This document shows, in pieces, positions 61,601-64,000 of a DNA stretch of 64,000 bases. Origin of the DNA: Rhynchopus euleeides (Eukaryota; Euglenozoa; Diplonemea; Diplonemida; Diplonemidae); assembly GCA_963210315.1 (NCBI GenBank), contig OY723256.1, forward strand, positions 1,178,001-1,242,000, given 5' to 3'. A program made the position numbers and the translations under genes. Every line of letters begins with the position of its first letter. Positions within the stretch are counted from its first letter, which is position 1. A model generated the notes under the pieces. The model was not told the origin of the DNA and searched no databases. It saw nothing but the letters and a program-made list of their open reading frames with translations.

Positions 61601-64000
61601 CACCCTCTGCGGCGGAGGCAGCGGATGCGGGTCGCCTCCCTCCCCTTGAGAGCATCCACACGGAGCGAGTGGGGGTGTCGCTGTCGGTCCCCGGGGCGAT
61701 CCTCCGCCCGGCGGCGGTAGCCTATAGCCAGGCCCTGTGGGATGTCGCAGCGAATAGTTCGAGCACCACGGCGTGGCTCCGCCTCCTCTTGGTGCCCAAA
61801 ACCCTCTTCCGCACCTACCGTGGAGGGAAGAAGAAGCAGCTGCTGGCGAAGCGGGCCCGGGAGGAGGCGATCATCCTCTGGCGGGAAGGACGCGCGTCGG
61901 AGCTCTGGCGCCGGGCCCGGACGGAAGCCCCGGGCCCGGGACGGGTGGAGGCTGCCCCCACATGGGAGGAGACGGAGGAAGCGGTGGTGCAAGCGGCGAG
62001 ACAAGGGCGGTATTCGGCGGCGATGGCGCGCACCAGGAGCGCCGGCCTGGCGCCTGCCACCCCTGCCACGAAAGCGAAGCTCCTAGCAATGCACCCGGAA
62101 GCGGACAGCCCAGCCATCTCCGCGGCGACGCGGGTAGTGCCCGCGGATGCCACCCCCGCCGAGGTGTTTAAAGCGCTGAAGGGGTTACCGAGGGGCACGG
62201 GCGCCGGCCCCTCAGGCCTGAGGGCGGACCACCTCCGGGAGCTCGTCCAGGTGGAGGGAGTGGATGTGCTTCCGGCCCTCACGGCGGTGGTGAATGTCCT
62301 GCGCAGAGGCGAGGCCCCCCCGCAGCTGGCCCGGCACATCGCGGGCGCGTCTCTGGTCGCGCTCCCCAAGCCAGACGCGGGGATCCGCCCGATCGCGGTT
62401 GGGGAGACCCTCCGCCGCCTGGTGGCCAAAACCCTCACCGCAGACGTCAGGGAACAGGCTGGGAAGCTCCTCCTGAAGGGGAGGCAAGTAGGAGTGGCGG
62501 TGGACGGCGGACTGGAGGCGGCCACGGCGGTCGTGAAGGACTTCGCGGCGCGCAACAGGGGGGCGGACAAGGTCCTGCTGAAGATCGACTATGCCAACGC
62601 CTTTAACATGGTTAACAGGCAGGCGTTCATCGATGCTGTCAGGCGGGACCTCCCGGAGCTGTCGGCGTGGGTCGAGTGGTGCTACGCGTCGCCCTCAGCC
62701 CTGATATACCGTGGCGAAGTGCTCGAATCGCAGAGGGGGGTACAGCAGGGGGACCCCCTCGGGCCGCTCCTGTTCTCCCTGGCCATCCGCCAGCTGACCG
62801 AGGACCTAGGCAAGCTGCCGGGGGTGGAGGGCAGCGTGTGGTACTTGGACGATGGCACGCTGATGGGCTCCCCCGGGGCGGTCGGCCACGCGTTCGCGAT
62901 CCTCGAGCGGCGGAGCGCGGAGCTGGGCCTGGTGGTGGCACGCCGCAAATGCGAAGTGATCTCGCTGAATGGGCACTCGGTGGAGGGCCTCCGGGGAGCG
63001 GGCCTTGATGTAGCCGCGACGGAAAAGGAGCGCGCGACTCGCATGGACCTCCTCCACCACAACTTCGAGTTCCTCGGGGCTCCGGTGGGGGATGCGGAAT
63101 TCTGCGAGCGGGTGATGGATACAAAACTGAGAGAGAAGTTCATCCCGAACCTGCGCCAGCTTCACCACCTCCAAGACGCGCAAGTGGCCATGACCCTCCT
63201 GCGACACTGTGAAGGCTTCTGCAAGCTGGTCTTCCAGATGCGCGCAATTGGGTACGCCGGGAGAGAATACCTTCGCCAGTATGACAAGGAAATCGGGATG
63301 GTGCTGGCATCTGTGCTCGGGGACAGGGACGGGACCCTCCCTGACGATGCGCGAGACCAGGCGGCCCTGCCCGTCAGGCTAGGGGGTATGGGCATTCGGA
63401 GGTCGGAGGACCACATCACCGCTGCGGCTTTGGCGGCGGCTAGCTCCTTCTTCCCCCTATGTGTGCAGCTGGACAGCGGATATCGTTGGGATGCGGATGC
63501 GTGGCGCGTGGCAGCGACCGCCCACAACGAGCTGGTGGCGGAGGCGGACTGGGTGGACCCTCACAAGCGCCCGGGCGAGCCCCTCCGCCAGCGCGACCTA
63601 TCCCTGGCGATCATCAGCCGGCAGCACGAGACCCTACTGGCGGAGGCTGACGTGCTGAGTAAAGGGCGTCAGTTGTCCGCGTCCCTCCCAGGCGCAGGGG
63701 CGTGGGTGACGGTGACGCCAGAACAACAGTTTGCGATGGGGAGGGAGGAGTACCAAGTGGCGGCTCGCCTGCGCCTGGGCCTCGTCGTCTTCGCCCCTGG
63801 GTCGCGGTGCCACGAGTGCGGGGACGCCATGGACGTCTTGGGCGCCCATGTGTTCAGCTGCCAGGCATCGGCGGACCGCATCAAGCGCCACGACGCGGTG
63901 AAGCTCGGGGTGCTGGGGCTGGCGCGGGACGCGGGACTCGGCCCCCAGCTGGAGCCCAACCACCTCCTCTTGGGCGGGGGCAAGCCGGCTGACGTGTTCC
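58628..64000 (+). mobile_element. Second RLE-type non-LTR retrotransposon with OTU domain (3' end outside)
   Basis: Its start is inferred from the 39 bases at 58628-58666 that it shares with retrotransposon 1; TTTCTGTACTTCATTG is then repeated directly after. The pyrimidine-rich leader is followed by one long open frame from 58972 that runs off the window. The 3' end and target duplications are not visible, so the exact 5' boundary is uncertain by some tens of bases. Confidence 0.75.
58972..64000 (+). CDS. Retrotransposon polyprotein 2: OTU, zinc fingers, RT (3' partial)
   Basis: This frame is open from ATG 58972 to the window end (at least 1676 codons); the stop lies outside. The frame is also open for >400 bases upstream, but without ATG. 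The N-terminus has Pro/Ala-rich QPGPPPVA repeats, then a long Trp-rich hydrophobic region (~210-560) with several membrane-like stretches, e.g. AGLGGAAVIAAGALWVEVL. The OTU domain spans ~620-745 (ATGDCLFAA C627, GNHYEGV H740). C2H2/CxxC fingers follow (~800-865), then RT (~1050-1340) with D1206 in IDYANAFN, GVQQGDPLGP and YLDD D1293/D1294. A zinc knuckle starts at C1613 (CHECGDAMDVLGAHVFSC); the endonuclease should follow outside the window. From ~EDWTGVDE onward it aligns with retrotransposon 1 (the SRxPNxATGDC block, GRQVGVAV, DAEFCER), at moderate identity, so they are different families of one lineage. Confidence 0.88.
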   Translation, partial: MEARDAPGRGHARRRGQWALMALLVAALTPPAGEQPGPPPVARETGGSQPPTRVQPGPPPVAAAARGSQPPARGQPGSPPVAAGAAAATAAAAAAAPGQAEPGEGGAHTGPPPTTAHRSDPPASCTPQRHSPTAAEGPRPPPEQAAAVTAAETTPAGPLERRKPLSRPRGAKYGAPGVIADRGGRDGLCPRCGGWWEGVSCGPPPVPGSPLPAYVFPPPSPELPPLGGYWGVGWVRATLGWAVVVAGTLGWSWWPAVFALSRCRARGWWAVGRRRATRLMHSVWGQSKAWRAAVVGGCCWVVAGGVERAWASSAAACWGFVFVWEPRWVALQGETAWAWWWGLGVLPVLLAAGLSPSRAARGISWALGRVSRVVRWLRVSGRAAGVLPGFTEACGLAAGLGGAAVIAAGALWVEVLSASDLRAGVVAASAYGLATGGWVLVGSAMVRQRRLANRRGWLPRWSWRARRRSRWVARRPRLEVLLPASVRRSEDRIGAGLDALRRVSRAERVAEVLPVLASAGALSGGVWGLGFLSLACLVWAGVEVAVTAARLRESEMRDAVTLDLWRSVQPMRRTRLLCATSERPPLFLGPRDLCGGDLEMEEDWTGVDEVLSQFGGSRVPNQATGDCLFAALTPTAALPSHDDIVGMRSELSRRAGDASVKPQLLHLLGDARRVEEYRAGLAGAAHGDHLALHLAAGAWDLSVVVVQEGRGQAIRVDPRRPKKQGPAPADVRVVALSGNHYEGVAMPLARRRALRESAAPAHLSPATCRDACPAALGEGAQEAEGAGLGDVRRRWFCPLTACAGSALHRHTPYSSKETLRKHAQAHADQGEEFPPSALRLLGMKKCMWCSKVMSTSLDSCVKCRPRGATPVVPNRRAPSAAEAADAGRLPPLESIHTERVGVSLSVPGAILRPAAVAYSQALWDVAANSSSTTAWLRLLLVPKTLFRTYRGGKKKQLLAKRAREEAIILWREGRASELWRRARTEAPGPGRVEAAPTWEETEEAVVQAARQGRYSAAMARTRSAGLAPATPATKAKLLAMHPEADSPAISAATRVVPADATPAEVFKALKGLPRGTGAGPSGLRADHLRELVQVEGVDVLPALTAVVNVLRRGEAPPQLARHIAGASLVALPKPDAGIRPIAVGETLRRLVAKTLTADVREQAGKLLLKGRQVGVAVDGGLEAATAVVKDFAARNRGADKVLLKIDYANAFNMVNRQAFIDAVRRDLPELSAWVEWCYASPSALIYRGEVLESQRGVQQGDPLGPLLFSLAIRQLTEDLGKLPGVEGSVWYLDDGTLMGSPGAVGHAFAILERRSAELGLVVARRKCEVISLNGHSVEGLRGAGLDVAATEKERATRMDLLHHNFEFLGAPVGDAEFCERVMDTKLREKFIPNLRQLHHLQDAQVAMTLLRHCEGFCKLVFQMRAIGYAGREYLRQYDKEIGMVLASVLGDRDGTLPDDARDQAALPVRLGGMGIRRSEDHITAAALAAASSFFPLCVQLDSGYRWDADAWRVAATAHNELVAEADWVDPHKRPGEPLRQRDLSLAIISRQHETLLAEADVLSKGRQLSASLPGAGAWVTVTPEQQFAMGREEYQVAARLRLGLVVFAPGSRCHECGDAMDVLGAHVFSCQASADRIKRHDAVKLGVLGLARDAGLGPQLEPNHLLLGGGKPADVF

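Noticed and set aside
59610..62570. Long minus-strand frames opposite retrotransposon 2 (e.g. 357 and 251 codons)
   Set aside because: These are GC-driven shadows of the plus-strand frame that carries OTU and RT motifs; their products are Arg/Pro/Ser-rich without motifs.
1..64000. tRNA, rRNA or CRISPR arrays
   Set aside because: I scanned for T-loop boxes, conserved rRNA segments and regularly spaced repeats with unique spacers and saw none that hold up; the regular repeats here have no unique spacers.

Overview
The window is nuclear DNA of a GC-rich eukaryote, most likely a free-living protist; an alveolate or stramenopile is possible but I cannot fix the group. The evidence is a canonical GT..AG intron, a eukaryotic replication factor (MCM10), eukaryotic transposon superfamilies, non-LTR retrotransposons with a poly(A) tail, and abundant poly-C/pyrimidine tracts. 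There are no bacterial operons, and I found no tRNA, rRNA or CRISPR. Host genes are few (MCM10, an AlkB-like dioxygenase, a macro-domain-like protein, one unknown protein, a broken nucleotide-cyclase fragment). Most of the window is mobile and repetitive DNA.

Layout. 1-4277: remains of a rearranged copy of a large TIR transposon, with a 21-bp minisatellite and a truncated 3' end, abutting a cyclase fragment. 4482-7683: two minisatellites (31 and 51 bp periods). 7684-18306: a complete 10.6-kb TIR transposon with a 15-bp TIR and 7-bp target duplication, carrying a 31-bp minisatellite and one spliced gene (11261-17174) for a 1891-residue protein with a candidate transposase region and a C-terminal OTU protease. 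18755-20698: a related transposon end, then a reverse transcriptase-RNase H gene with a non-canonical active site. 20700-24070: arrays, stem-loops and palindromes. 24252-25106: AlkB-like gene.

25749-32946: a complete non-LTR retrotransposon with 10-bp target duplication and poly(A), encoding a 2210-residue protein with OTU, zinc finger, RT, zinc knuckle, restriction-like endonuclease, a second catalytic-looking OTU and treble-clef/RING-like fingers. 34666-39055: a pogo-type transposon with TA target duplication, encoding a DDE transposase and an ULP1-like protease separated by a frameshift at a G9 run. 39363-43431: an unknown protein and MCM10. 44753-48666: a nest of non-coding TIR elements inserted in one another. 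48669-56364: mostly unexplained DNA. 56365-57531: macro-domain-like gene. 58628 to the window end: a second OTU/RT retrotransposon, open past position 64000.

The common thread is that three unrelated transposon types here (a large TIR element, pogo, RLE-type non-LTR elements) each carry proteases of ubiquitin/SUMO-deconjugating families (OTU, ULP1, possibly a Josephin-like fold). This is the most interesting system in the window.
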